62,752 nt of DNA. Source: Prevotella heparinolytica. Lineage in GTDB: Bacteria > Bacteroidota > Bacteroidia > Bacteroidales > Bacteroidaceae. The DNA lies in NCBI RefSeq assembly GCF_004342845.1, contig NZ_SLXB01000023.1, forward strand, positions 1 through 62,752. The letters run 5' to 3'. Position 1 is the stretch's first letter; each line of letters starts with the position of its first letter. Under the pieces are notes generated by a model that saw only the letters and a program-made list of their open reading frames with translations, was not told the origin of the DNA and ran no database searches. This document shows, piece after piece, positions 9,008 to 17,326 of the stretch. The position numbers and the translations under genes were made by a program.

Positions 9008-10132
9008 TTAGTTAAAGAAAACCGCCCTCTTAGGATTCTGACCACCGCAATCAAACTTCTCTACAAAGCTGCCGTCGCTTTTGAAACGATATACATTGCC
9101 GTTCGTCTTGCCGTGTCCGGTAGTGGCAATGTAGATATCACCGTTCTTCCCGTTCACCTCAATCATATACACCACTGCCGTATTCAACTCTTCCGGAACA
9201 TTTTTCAAGAAAGAGGTCGCATTCATCTTCCCGGACTTCGCATCATAGGTAGCAAACGAATTGCGGGCGGAAACCTCCGGCCAGTGCGAGTAGTCCACTC
9301 TCGAATCCACCAGATAAAGCAGGTCGCCTTTCGCGGCCATGTGGGTAGCATAGCCCAGTTGCGACACCTTGTTTCCGTTTTTCGGCTCTATCATCTGCAA
9401 CACATAGCTTTCGGCACTGTAATCCCACGAAATGAGATACACCCGGCCATCTTCCTCTGTCATCATGTTGGGATTCTGCGTCACGGTCAGCTTCTCTTTC
9501 AGGCTGAACGTGTTCAGATCTATCACGGCCACCTCCTTGTTATAAACATACTTGGAGTCCACAACCTTATACGAATCCGCCACATAGAGCATCCGCTCGC
9601 TTATGGCCACCCCCTCCAAGTTGTTTCCCACTCCGGTCAGTTTCTTCTCCACCTGCAACGTATTGGCATCGATTTTGGCCACTGTCCCTCCGTAAAACGA
9701 AGCATAGATATAGCCATCCTCGGCGGCAATGCTGCGGATACCGGCAGACAAGTCTGCGTCACCGACAAAAGACACCCGCTTCTGCACCACACCGGCAGCG
9801 TTCAGCTTCACCAGATAATTGGAACCATACACAGCCACATACAGACACTCTTCATACACTATCATGTCCTGTCCCACATCTCCCAACTGCGCATTGTTCT
9901 GCTTCTTGAAGATGTCGCTTATGGATGCGGCATCCCCGTTGGGAGCATAAAACATGATACCCGCATTGTTCTCCTTCTGCGTGCCCTCATTCAGGAAATA
10001 AGCACGCACCTGTGGCAGACTCACCGTCGAGCCGCTGTCGTCCAACACATCATCCTCGTCGCTACAAGAAACGAGCGAGGCACTTAACGCCAGCATGCAA
10101 AGCATGCCGAATAGCAAACTTCTCACTTTCAT
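9008..10132 (-). CDS. btuG: Surface beta-propeller lipoprotein BtuG, B12 capture
   Basis: 374 residues with a lipoprotein signal (LALSASLVSCSDEDD) whose +2/+3 residues after Cys are acidic-rich, the Bacteroides surface-export type. The rest is a YncE/NHL-like propeller of about seven blades, with repeats such as DMIVYEECLYVAVYGSNYL, IAAEDGYIYASFYGG and VAISERMLYVADS. In Bacteroides, BtuG proteins bind cobalamin very tightly outside the cell and sit as a lid on BtuB. The gene is 27 bp downstream of the TonB receptor, which supports that role. Confidence 0.85.
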   Translation of the reverse strand: MKVRSLLFGMLCMLALSASLVSCSDEDDVLDDSGSTVSLPQVRAYFLNEGTQKENNAGIMFYAPNGDAASISDIFKKQNNAQLGDVGQDMIVYEECLYVAVYGSNYLVKLNAAGVVQKRVSFVGDADLSAGIRSIAAEDGYIYASFYGGTVAKIDANTLQVEKKLTGVGNNLEGVAISERMLYVADSYKVVDSKYVYNKEVAVIDLNTFSLKEKLTVTQNPNMMTEEDGRVYLISWDYSAESYVLQMIEPKNGNKVSQLGYATHMAAKGDLLYLVDSRVDYSHWPEVSARNSFATYDAKSGKMNATSFLKNVPEELNTAVVYMIEVNGKNGDIYIATTGHGKTNGNVYRFKSDGSFVEKFDCGGQNPKRAVFFN

Positions 10133-10159
10133 AAATACCAGTCTTTAAAAAATTAAGTT

Positions 10160-12163
10160 TTAAAAATTCAATGTCCCCGTAAGCCGCCACGAACGTCCCG
10201 GCATCGGATAATATTTTATCACTTCATACTGTTCATCGGTCAGGTTCACCACCTCAGCCTGCAACCGCAGCTTGCACCGCTTCATCGCCAGCTCCCTCGA
10301 CACGCTCACCGTATGCTCCATGTACCCGTCTATCCGGTTCTCCGGGATGTTTTGCGACAGCCGGTAACGCTTTCCCACTCCCACCACGGAATAGCCCATG
10401 TTCAGCCAAGGCGTTTCCCACACGGCCGATACGTTTCCCGTATGCACGGGCGTATAAGGCAACTGCTCCTTGTAGTTCTTGGCCGTTGCATCGGTCACGT
10501 CCACCGCCTTCTGATAGCTATACCCTCCGGACATGGCCAGCTTCATGCTTCTGCCCAAAGCCACCGCCGTGGCCAGCGTAATATCCACCCCTACGGCACG
10601 CACCTTGCCATAGTTTGCCATCCGCCACGCATACGTGGTGGGAAAAGCCACAATCTTGTCGGTCACGTCGTTATAATACGCATCCATCGTAACGGACAGA
10701 TAATCCGGCAACCGCCAAGCCGAGCGGCTCCACGTAATGCCCACGTTATACTCGTTCGCCTTCTCCGGGCGCAGGCTTCGGTTGCCAAGCCTGTAATAAT
10801 ACAAATCGTTGAATGTAGGCATACGGAACGTGCTTTTGTACATCAGGCGCAAGAAGAGCTCCTCCTCCTTCCACGGTTTCAGGCTGATGGAGAGCGACGG
10901 AGCCAGACGCTGAAAATCATCGGGCGCCTCTCCCACCCTCACCCGTTCGGTCACAAACGTATGCACCAGCGTGCCCGTGGCCGTCACCGCCCCTTGCCGG
11001 TAGCGCACGTTAAAAGCCGTCAGCGAAGTATATCGCGTGGGAAACGGACAGTCGTTCAGGTTGCTTCGCAACTTATTCACCGCCCCGTCTTGCGCCACCG
11101 ACAGCGACCAAGCCAATGACGGGCTGTACAATGCCGTTGCCGACAGGTAATACTCGTCTTGCCGGTGCACGCCCCGATATACTCCCTGCTCATACTCCTT
11201 CCCCTTATCCTCATACAAGTTCCATCCATGCGTATACTTGGCCTGCGCCTGCACGCTCCACCGCGGCGAGAAACGCTTCTTGTAGCGCGCCTGCACAAAC
11301 GGGTTCTCATCCCACAGCGTCTCGTCCGATAACGGGTTGTAGAGCGTCACCGCACCCGGCAGCCCCCTTCGCGAATAGTAATAGCCCCCTTTCACATCCA
11401 GTTCGCCGCCATCCCCGAACGTATGATACAAAGCCGCTTCGCCCTGCCACGAATAGATGGCCGAATTGTGCCGCTTCTCCTTCGTCACATACTTCCCGTT
11501 CACCAACGTAAACGGATATACCCCATCGGCCCTCATGTAGTCGGCATTCACAGACAGGCGCGTGCGGTCGCCCACTCGCTGCCACCATCGCAACGAAGGA
11601 CTCACATAGCCGAACGACCCGCCTTTCATCCTGACCCGGAAAGCCGTGTTCCGTCCCTCCTCCAAATACGGTTTCTCCGTCTCAATATTCAGCACCCCCG
11701 CCGAGGCATACAAACGGGCCGACTGCAACAAATCCTCCTCCTGCCCCACTGCCAGCGAAAGCATCGCCACATTGTCCGTCGAGAACCGTCCGATGTCAAT
11801 CTGCCCCGCCAGGCAGTTGCTCACCGCCACCCCGTCATAGCTGACAGCCGTATGCGGTGCTCCCATGCTGCGTATCGACACAGTTTTCAGTCCGCCTATT
11901 CCCCCGTAATCCTTCACGTTGGCGCCGGCAAATCGTCTCACAGCATCTGCCATGCCCTGTATTCCCAGCCGTTCCATCTCCTGCTTCGACATGGTTTGCA
12001 CGGGCACGGCCGATGTCACCTTGTTCGGTAGCCGTCGTGCCGTCACCACCACCTTCTCTATCTCGTGCACCTTTCCGGCAATGGTATCCCTTCCCGCCTC
12101 CTGAGCGGCAAGCGGCAAGACGCTTATTCCCAAGATACAGATGCAAGCCAGTTGCCTCCTCAT
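10160..12163 (-). CDS. btuB: TonB-dependent vitamin B12 receptor BtuB
   Basis: About 667 residues from MRRQLACICILG, with a signal peptide ending LPLAAQ. A plug domain follows (VVVTARRLPNKVTSAVPVQT as TonB-box/plug start, then SIRSMGAPHTAVSYDGVAVS), and a 22-strand barrel ends in the aromatic RSWRLTGTLNF. It imports cobalamin across the outer membrane with TonB energy. An in-frame ORF extends to 12283, but those codons overlap the riboswitch leader; ATG at 12163 (or 12175) gives the proper signal peptide. It is the first gene of the B12 operon. Confidence 0.88.
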   Translation of the reverse strand: MRRQLACICILGISVLPLAAQEAGRDTIAGKVHEIEKVVVTARRLPNKVTSAVPVQTMSKQEMERLGIQGMADAVRRFAGANVKDYGGIGGLKTVSIRSMGAPHTAVSYDGVAVSNCLAGQIDIGRFSTDNVAMLSLAVGQEEDLLQSARLYASAGVLNIETEKPYLEEGRNTAFRVRMKGGSFGYVSPSLRWWQRVGDRTRLSVNADYMRADGVYPFTLVNGKYVTKEKRHNSAIYSWQGEAALYHTFGDGGELDVKGGYYYSRRGLPGAVTLYNPLSDETLWDENPFVQARYKKRFSPRWSVQAQAKYTHGWNLYEDKGKEYEQGVYRGVHRQDEYYLSATALYSPSLAWSLSVAQDGAVNKLRSNLNDCPFPTRYTSLTAFNVRYRQGAVTATGTLVHTFVTERVRVGEAPDDFQRLAPSLSISLKPWKEEELFLRLMYKSTFRMPTFNDLYYYRLGNRSLRPEKANEYNVGITWSRSAWRLPDYLSVTMDAYYNDVTDKIVAFPTTYAWRMANYGKVRAVGVDITLATAVALGRSMKLAMSGGYSYQKAVDVTDATAKNYKEQLPYTPVHTGNVSAVWETPWLNMGYSVVGVGKRYRLSQNIPENRIDGYMEHTVSVSRELAMKRCKLRLQAEVVNLTDEQYEVIKYYPMPGRSWRLTGTLNF

Positions 12164-12211
12164 ATATCCGGCCATACAGACAATTAAAATTAATCTTATA
12201 AAAATCCGTGC

Positions 12212-12238
12212 ATTGTCCGCTTTCCTCGAGCGGACAAT
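12212..12238 (-). terminator. Hairpin between B12 riboswitch and btuB, candidate expression platform
   Basis: Perfect 10-bp stem ATTGTCCGCT/AGCGGACAAT with a 7-base loop. On the minus strand it is followed after a few bases by ATTTTTAT. It lies between the aptamer and the btuB start, so it could act as a regulated terminator or sequester the translation start. Confidence 0.5.
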
Positions 12239-12249
12239 TTTTCGACTTT

Positions 12250-12424
12250 GTTTTGCAGGTCTTCTGACTTGTTTCCGGTGCATCGCCTTCCCATCCTTTT
12301 TTCAAGGATAGTGGCATTGGTATTGATGCACCCTCCGCGAAACTCACAGCAGCGGGACTGTCCGGGATTTTCACCCGATTCCCTTTTCATCCATATTCTC
12401 CGAATGGAGAAGGCGGAACAAAAC
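12250..12424 (-). promoter_or_regulatory. Cobalamin riboswitch
   Basis: Read on the minus strand, the leader holds the family's conserved parts in order: GGTGAAAATCCCGGACAGTC, then CCGCTGCTGTGAG, a GCCACTATC block, GGGAAGGC, and the B12 box AAGTCAGAAGACCTGC (12255-12270). CAAAAC/GTTTTG at the two ends can close stem P1. Binding of adenosyl- or methylcobalamin is expected to switch off the btuB-G-F-C operon. Confidence 0.95.
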
Positions 12425-12429
12425 AGGGG

Positions 12430-12437
12430 CAAAGATA
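12430..12437 (-). promoter_or_regulatory. -7 element for the B12 operon
   Basis: TATCTTTG on the minus strand (TAnnTTTG), placing the start of the RNA about where the riboswitch begins. No clean -33 TTTG is visible. Confidence 0.5.
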
Positions 12438-12482
12438 AGAATAACAGATGATATTATAATATCGTTAAAAAAGAAGTTTTTA

Positions 12483-13031
12483 TTACACCAAGTAATTTAT
12501 GTTATAATGATTGGGGTAGATGATTTTGCCGGCACTTAAATTGAAAGATTTCTTACGAAACAGACAAATCTGTACAGCAGGGAGTAATTCTAAGCAACTT
12601 TTTTCACTATCTTCAAATGGAATAAAAATAGGATTTGATCTCGAGAAATGACCATAAGCCCTAATCCCATCATACTTAGAAGCTAAACCGGCTTTACTCT
12701 TCAAATACTCTATCACTTTGGCAACCGTGGTAGTCTTAGTAACCAACTTTTGGGACTTCAAGAAATCAATTACTTCATTAAAGGATTTCAGATGTTCCAT
12801 GTTACCATGCAGGTCAAAGCATTTTCCATTCAATAAGTCACACGTATATTCTACAATTACATAATTTTCTCTATACCTCACCTTGCCCCACCAATGTGCA
12901 TTTGCAATCAATGTATCCCAGAAATAATATCCCTCTCCCAGCCATGCATTTGCAGCTTTGCAAATAAAAGGAGCATTCGATTCTATGTAATCAGGATTAT
13001 CTCTATCCTCTACCGTCTGGAAAAGCTTCAT
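12483..13031 (-). CDS. Putative ADP-ribosyltransferase-fold toxin of a TAC-like module
   Basis: 182 residues with no signal peptide. The segment NAWLGEGYYFWDTLIANAHW (29-48) fits the strand-helix GxGFY...A..WA signature of DUF3990-like and other ADP-ribosyltransferase folds. The C-terminal PAVQICLFRKKSF (151-163) resembles the last Q-containing strand of such proteins. The classical first motif (H/R) is not obvious, so activity is inferred only. The gene begins one base after the stop of a SecB-like gene, and a small acidic ORF precedes that. By analogy with CmdTAC-type toxin-antitoxin-chaperone defence operons it is the likely toxin. The family assignment rests on pattern reading, not a search. 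Confidence 0.6.
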   Translation of the reverse strand: MKLFQTVEDRDNPDYIESNAPFICKAANAWLGEGYYFWDTLIANAHWWGKVRYRENYVIVEYTCDLLNGKCFDLHGNMEHLKSFNEVIDFLKSQKLVTKTTTVAKVIEYLKSKAGLASKYDGIRAYGHFSRSNPIFIPFEDSEKSCLELLPAVQICLFRKKSFNLSAGKIIYPNHYNINYLV

Positions 13032-13032
13032 C

Positions 13033-13449
13033 TCATTGCACTTCTTTAGTGTGTTTCTTCAAAGGTTCTTCCAAGGAAGACAAATTCATTGTCGGTAAAA
13101 CAATGGGAGGAACATTTGCCTGAAGCGTTATTGTACTCACAAAAGCTCTAACATATGGAAACACTATTGCAATACTGTTTGCATAGAAAAAAGAAGGAAT
13201 CTCATTAAATTGGATATTGCTTGCAAATTTAAAAGTTGCATGACACTCAACCGAGACAAAAGACTCCGAAGCACCTTTATCTTTCGCAGAAAATATAAAC
13301 TTTAGGTCAAAAACAGAATTAGGGTTCATTTGCTTAAAACTTCCCGAAGGTTTAAAATCAATTTCCAATTCTGACAACTTGTTTAAATCAAAATCAATTC
13401 TCACTCTATTAAAGATATATTTCTCCAAAGAAAAAGCAGCCTTATTCAT
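13033..13449 (-). CDS. SecB-like chaperone
   Basis: 138 residues, slightly shorter than proteobacterial SecB. The diagnostic C-terminal half is clear: SIAIVFPYVRAFVSTITLQA (92-111), then NVPPIVLPTMNL (112-123), matching SecB's IFPYARE...PPxNLxPINF. Export SecB is scarce in Bacteroidetes. Solitary SecB-like proteins beside toxin genes are known as the chaperone part of toxin-antitoxin-chaperone systems, where they keep a labile antitoxin folded. It overlaps the small upstream ORF by 8 bp and is 1 bp from the toxin candidate, so translation is probably coupled. A general export role is the alternative. Confidence 0.75.
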   Translation of the reverse strand: MNKAAFSLEKYIFNRVRIDFDLNKLSELEIDFKPSGSFKQMNPNSVFDLKFIFSAKDKGASESFVSVECHATFKFASNIQFNEIPSFFYANSIAIVFPYVRAFVSTITLQANVPPIVLPTMNLSSLEEPLKKHTKEVQ

Positions 13450-13696
13450 GATAAAAGAATATTATTGGTGAATATTGGGTACAAATATAAGAAAACTCCG
13501 AATACAAATCCGGAGTTTTCTTGTTTTTATTTTCTGACGTTCCTTTCCATTTGAATGACCAATTGCTTGTAAATGATAAAAAATCATCTATTGTAGGTCC
13601 TGTGTTATAGGAATCAAATTCCTCCCACTCTTGTTCAATAATAGCCCGTGGGCTATTATTAAAATATTGCTTTAATTGTTCTAATATGGTATTCAT
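13442..13696 (-). CDS. Small acidic protein, candidate antitoxin of the TAC-like module
   Basis: 84 residues from MNTILEQLKQYF. The N-terminal half is acidic and helical (QEWEEFDSYNTGPTIDDFL). The C-terminal tail is aromatic and hydrophobic (SFTSNWSFKW, then SEFSYICTQYSPIIFFYHE), the kind of segment a SecB-like chaperone would bind, as in chaperone-addiction tails of TAC antitoxins. I see no HTH. An ATG at 13741 is too close to the mapped promoter to be likely, so 13696 is preferred. First gene of the three-gene unit. Its role is inferred from position and tail composition. Confidence 0.6.
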   Translation of the reverse strand: MNTILEQLKQYFNNSPRAIIEQEWEEFDSYNTGPTIDDFLSFTSNWSFKWKGTSENKNKKTPDLYSEFSYICTQYSPIIFFYHE

Positions 13697-13755
13697 AATC
13701 CCAATCTTTTGATATATCAAGCCTTGATGATAACTAATCACTTATAAACTTTATG

Positions 13756-13787
13756 CAAAGATATTATTTTTCTCTCAATACGCCAAA
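13756..13787 (-). promoter_or_regulatory. Bacteroides-type promoter of the TAC-like module
   Basis: On the minus strand: TTTG (13784-13787), 20-base spacer, TATCTTTG (13756-13763). A full consensus match, lying between the capsule operon and the three-gene unit, so that unit can be expressed on its own. Confidence 0.75.
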
Positions 13788-13887
13788 TTCATCCCAATAT
13801 TTTTACCATCTGTTATATAAAGGCATATTCTTGCCTCTCAACATCCTCCATAACAGTCAAAAATGGCTGTTCCATGCATCGCTTCTC

Positions 13888-14316
13888 TTATGGAATATAA
13901 GCTCCGTCTTTCGCTTCAAATATAATTGAGGGCTCCTGTACATTCACCGTATGCCATACACCTGCAGGAATTTGCATACCATACAGCCCTTCGGCCGGAC
14001 AAAGCAACTGCCTTGATACTTCCCTGAAAGTTCTTTTCCCCACTACCTCCCCTATATTCGATAGCGCATCCGACGCATACTCCTCCACCTCTTCATAGAA
14101 AATTTCCTCCAGCTTTCCACGTAGACATACCACCGTTTCCGCTGTAGCCTCATGCCGATGAATTGACACCTCCGTGCCTGGAAGCAACGCATTCAGCATC
14201 CGTTGCGACGTATCCTCCGACGAGTTACGCAAGTCATAATTCTGTCGCAGTCTTGGAGATTCAGCAGCCTGTACCAACAAACTGTCCAAGAAATTCTTAT
14301 CAAATAAATTGTTCAT
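13888..14316 (-). CDS. wbuC: WbuC-family cupin protein
   Basis: 142 residues, a single cupin fold. The metal-type motif SIHRHEATAETVVCLRGKLE (51-70) and the second cupin strand GVWHTVNV carry the expected histidines. WbuC proteins lie at the ends of O-antigen and capsule clusters that make FucNAc; their reaction is not established. Here it is the last gene of the capsule operon, and wbuB and fnlABC homologues are also present, matching the E. coli O26 gene set. Confidence 0.85.
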   Translation of the reverse strand: MNNLFDKNFLDSLLVQAAESPRLRQNYDLRNSSEDTSQRMLNALLPGTEVSIHRHEATAETVVCLRGKLEEIFYEEVEEYASDALSNIGEVVGKRTFREVSRQLLCPAEGLYGMQIPAGVWHTVNVQEPSIIFEAKDGAYIP

Positions 14317-14399
14317 TATATAACAATCATTTATTTAACGATGCCAGATATGCCTCATGCAGAGGATAATATAGTTTCAATGAACAATACTTCATTCTA

Positions 14400-15077
14400 T
14401 CAATACGCCCTGAGCACCACCTCAAAAGCTTCGGAGTACATCTGCCCCCACTGACCACCTCTCATAGCCGCAAGACCTGAGATATATTCGGCCGATCTAG
14501 GATGTGGATATGAACGCATAACACCACGGTACATTGAGAGAGCCTTAATTTTAGCTTCCACACCTTCCTTGCCAACTTCTACAAAGCAATTAGGATTAAA
14601 AGTATTCATGCCGCTATTTATCTTCCACTCCGTACAAGAAGGTACTTCCATATACCAAAACTCTTTCACACGTTTTACCCCTGGGCGTCTTTGGAACAGA
14701 CGGATAGCTTCCTGACACGCCATTGAGGTCTGTAAATGGTCATTATTAGTATCTGCAGGATGATGAGTGATGATAATATCCGGTTCACTTTCCTTAATTG
14801 CACTTTCTATGAACTGTACCAACCGCAAGTGAGGTACAGTATTCATCTCGATATTAGGAAATGTACCTTCATAAATTTTATTTACTCCGAGGAACTTATT
14901 GGAAGCATTCGTATCATCCTCCAATTCATTGTCCTCCGGACGGAAAGCACGTACTTTAACTTCCGTACACATAATGACAACTTCTACTTCATCACCCTCT
15001 TTACTCCACTTATACATAGAAGCACCAGCTCCCAAGACCTCATCATCAGGATGAGCCACTACAATTAAACGCCTCAT
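14400..15077 (-). CDS. PIG-L/LmbE-family deacetylase
   Basis: 225 residues. The zinc motif AHPDDE is at residues 8-13, and ITHHPADTNNDH supplies the later histidines. PIG-L enzymes remove N-acetyl groups from GlcNAc-type sugars or conjugates. Within a capsule operon it may deacetylate an amino sugar of the repeat unit or its lipid-linked precursor. The gene lies 83 bp before wbuC and 25 bp after the initiating transferase. Substrate unknown. Confidence 0.85.
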   Translation of the reverse strand: MRRLIVVAHPDDEVLGAGASMYKWSKEGDEVEVVIMCTEVKVRAFRPEDNELEDDTNASNKFLGVNKIYEGTFPNIEMNTVPHLRLVQFIESAIKESEPDIIITHHPADTNNDHLQTSMACQEAIRLFQRRPGVKRVKEFWYMEVPSCTEWKINSGMNTFNPNCFVEVGKEGVEAKIKALSMYRGVMRSYPHPRSAEYISGLAAMRGGQWGQMYSEAFEVVLRAY

Positions 15078-15102
15078 AATTTATTCTTTTTTTATTACAC
15101 AA

Positions 15103-15795
15103 TTAAAGCTTAGGCATCACTTCTATCTCAGAATTTGACGCTTTAGCGTCAGCAAGAAACTCCCTCAATATCCAAGTGGCTTCTTTGCCAAGAAAAGTAT
15201 ATACAATGCAGATAACAGTATAAATGATCATCTTCAAATCATAGAAAAAACCAGCTTTCTTAACGTATGTATATTCCAATTCTCTGCGAGTAGGATAAAC
15301 CTTCTCCATATATTCCTTCTCATCTGTGAAATTATCACCATAAACAAAGTCATAAAGTGCAGCAGGTCCGCTAAGTCCTACTGGTACACTCTTGGCTTCA
15401 TCCCATTTACCATAGCGGAACATATCAAATTGATCTTTTGCTACAGGTCGAGGACCAACAAGACTCATAGTACCATTAAGGATATTGAGCAATTGAGGTA
15501 ACTCATCAATCTTTATCCTACGGATAAAATGGCCACAAGGGAAAATTCGGTCTTCTTCTGGACGGAGAGAAGCTTCTGCTCCTTTCTTTGGTTCTTTCAG
15601 CACTCGCATGGAACGAAACTTATACATTTTGAAAAGTTTATTGTTCTTTCCTATTCGATGAGCAGTATAGAAAATAGGCCCCCAGTCAGAAATCAGGATG
15701 CCAATTATACCGATTATCCACAAAGGGCTGGTAACAATAATACCAAGTAGTGCACACACAAAGTCAAATATTCGCTTTATTATTCTGTAAATCAT
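15103..15795 (-). CDS. Initiating sugar-phosphate transferase (PglC/WecP-like)
   Basis: 230 residues, a small-form bacterial sugar transferase with one N-terminal membrane helix (about 10-32) and the catalytic core FYTAHRIGKNNKLFKMYKFR, then KIDELPQLLNILNGTMSLVG and the GPRP signature. It would move a sugar phosphate from a UDP-sugar onto undecaprenyl phosphate and so start each repeat unit. The upstream neighbours are an acyltransferase and a reductase-like SDR, which suggests a 6-deoxy-acetamido sugar as first residue. Confidence 0.88.
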   Translation of the reverse strand: MIYRIIKRIFDFVCALLGIIVTSPLWIIGIIGILISDWGPIFYTAHRIGKNNKLFKMYKFRSMRVLKEPKKGAEASLRPEEDRIFPCGHFIRRIKIDELPQLLNILNGTMSLVGPRPVAKDQFDMFRYGKWDEAKSVPVGLSGPAALYDFVYGDNFTDEKEYMEKVYPTRRELEYTYVKKAGFFYDLKMIIYTVICIVYTFLGKEATWILREFLADAKASNSEIEVMPKL

Positions 15796-15820
15796 AATAC
15801 CGATACTTACAATTCACTTT

Positions 15821-16426
15821 CTATTCATTAGAAGATTTTGATTTATCTCCTCTATGTGGTATTTGCTTCAAAACCTTTGCAGGCCTCCCGGCAGCCACTG
15901 TCCAAGCCGGTATATCCGTTGTAACAAATGAACCTGCACCTACGATGGCACCTTCACCTACTGTCACTCCCGGCATCACAAAACTTTCCATTCCTATCAA
16001 ACACCCTTTCTTTAGAACAATAGGCTTCACTATATATCCTAGTTCCATATAATCATCTCCAACACAATAATCACAAAAATTTCTTTGATGACAAAGCAAA
16101 CGAGTTCCAGAAGCTATACTAACGTGATCTTCCAGTGTAATCATATCAGCATGTCCTTGATCTATTCGTACATAATCTCCAATAAAACATTCTTTACCAA
16201 CATGACATCCCATCTTTCGCATAAGTATAGGTCTAATCTTGCGAGGATTGAATGACTGCAATATCGGCCAATCCATCATCTTTTCCAATCTCTTACGATA
16301 GATGTTACCAAAAAACTTTCCAAAAACCTTACTTACACTTACATCACCATATTCTTCTTCTGAATAGTTAAAGCCGAGTGTTCTCAACATTTTGTAAGTC
16401 GTACTTAGTTTTTTCTGCTTACTCAT
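15821..16426 (-). CDS. Left-handed beta-helix acyltransferase
   Basis: 201 residues. Hexapeptide repeats start near residue 75 (GCHVGKECFIGDYVRI, ITLEDHVSIASGTRL) and continue through VKPIVLKKGCLIGMESFVMP and TVGEGAIVGAGSFVTTDIPA. It probably O- or N-acetylates a capsule sugar with acetyl-CoA in the cytoplasm. It lies between the SDR and the initiating transferase with short gaps on both sides. Confidence 0.85.
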   Translation of the reverse strand: MSKQKKLSTTYKMLRTLGFNYSEEEYGDVSVSKVFGKFFGNIYRKRLEKMMDWPILQSFNPRKIRPILMRKMGCHVGKECFIGDYVRIDQGHADMITLEDHVSIASGTRLLCHQRNFCDYCVGDDYMELGYIVKPIVLKKGCLIGMESFVMPGVTVGEGAIVGAGSFVTTDIPAWTVAAGRPAKVLKQIPHRGDKSKSSNE

Positions 16427-16438
16427 ATCTTAAATCGA

Positions 16439-17323
16439 TTATTTTTTATTTTTAGGTTCAATACCTGCGAATGATTCTTTCAAACTTACCACTCTATATT
16501 CAAATGCATATTTGCTCATTTCCATATCATATGTACTATTAGAAAACATCTTACCCAAAGGACGGACATGATTCCCGAACATCCATATGAGAGGATTAAA
16601 TAATCTTGTAATCCAAACATGTCTTCCACTCTGTTTCGCATAATAGCGAATGATCTCTACAGTATCAGCATATTCTGCATTTTGAGGAAACACGATACCT
16701 CCTGTTTCGTGTAAAATCAACTGCTTAACGAACTCACAAAGGTTATCTATATAAAGCATACTTCTCTTATTATGCCAAGCCGGGAAGATAGGAGTCTTAT
16801 TAGCCAACCATACCAATCTAGGAAAATTACCTTTACATCCTGGGCCATAAATCATTGGTGGTCGAATAATACACACTTTAAAGTTATTATCTGATAAGGT
16901 GCGGATTCCTTCTTCTCCTTGTAATTTACTATCGCCATAAAAGCCATTAGGTGCTGGTTTTGTATCTTTATGTATCTGCTTACCTTCAAGAGTCTTCACT
17001 TCTTTATAAACAATCATACTACTCATATGGATAAATTGCTTCACACCTGCAGCTTTAGCCGCTTTGGCTATCTCTATCACCATATCGCGGTTAACAGCAT
17101 AATACAGAGGTCCCTTACCTTTAGCCGCTTTAACATGGGCAATACCAGCCACATTGTAAACAACATCATATTTTGAGAAGTCGGCTTGCTTCCAACGATT
17201 GTCAATCGTATCTACAGCATCAATATCAAATAGCTTTTCTTTACCATCAAATGCAGCATCAAGCCAATGTTCTACTCTGAGACCAACATAACTGCCGACA
17301 CCTGTTATCAAAACTTTCTTCAT
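16439..17323 (-). CDS. NAD-dependent sugar epimerase/reductase (extended SDR)
   Basis: 294 residues. Nucleotide-binding TGVGSYVG (7-14), the YNVAGIAHVKAA block and the active-site GFYGDSKLQGEEG (YxxxK) are present. Similar enzymes beside small initiating transferases (WbpV-like) reduce the 4-keto group of UDP-4-keto-6-deoxy-HexNAc to give UDP-QuiNAc or FucNAc. That is the suggested role, not proven. Gap to the WbuB-like gene is 3 bp. Confidence 0.75.
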   Translation of the reverse strand: MKKVLITGVGSYVGLRVEHWLDAAFDGKEKLFDIDAVDTIDNRWKQADFSKYDVVYNVAGIAHVKAAKGKGPLYYAVNRDMVIEIAKAAKAAGVKQFIHMSSMIVYKEVKTLEGKQIHKDTKPAPNGFYGDSKLQGEEGIRTLSDNNFKVCIIRPPMIYGPGCKGNFPRLVWLANKTPIFPAWHNKRSMLYIDNLCEFVKQLILHETGGIVFPQNAEYADTVEIIRYYAKQSGRHVWITRLFNPLIWMFGNHVRPLGKMFSNSTYDMEMSKYAFEYRVVSLKESFAGIEPKNKK

Positions 17324-17326
17324 GAT

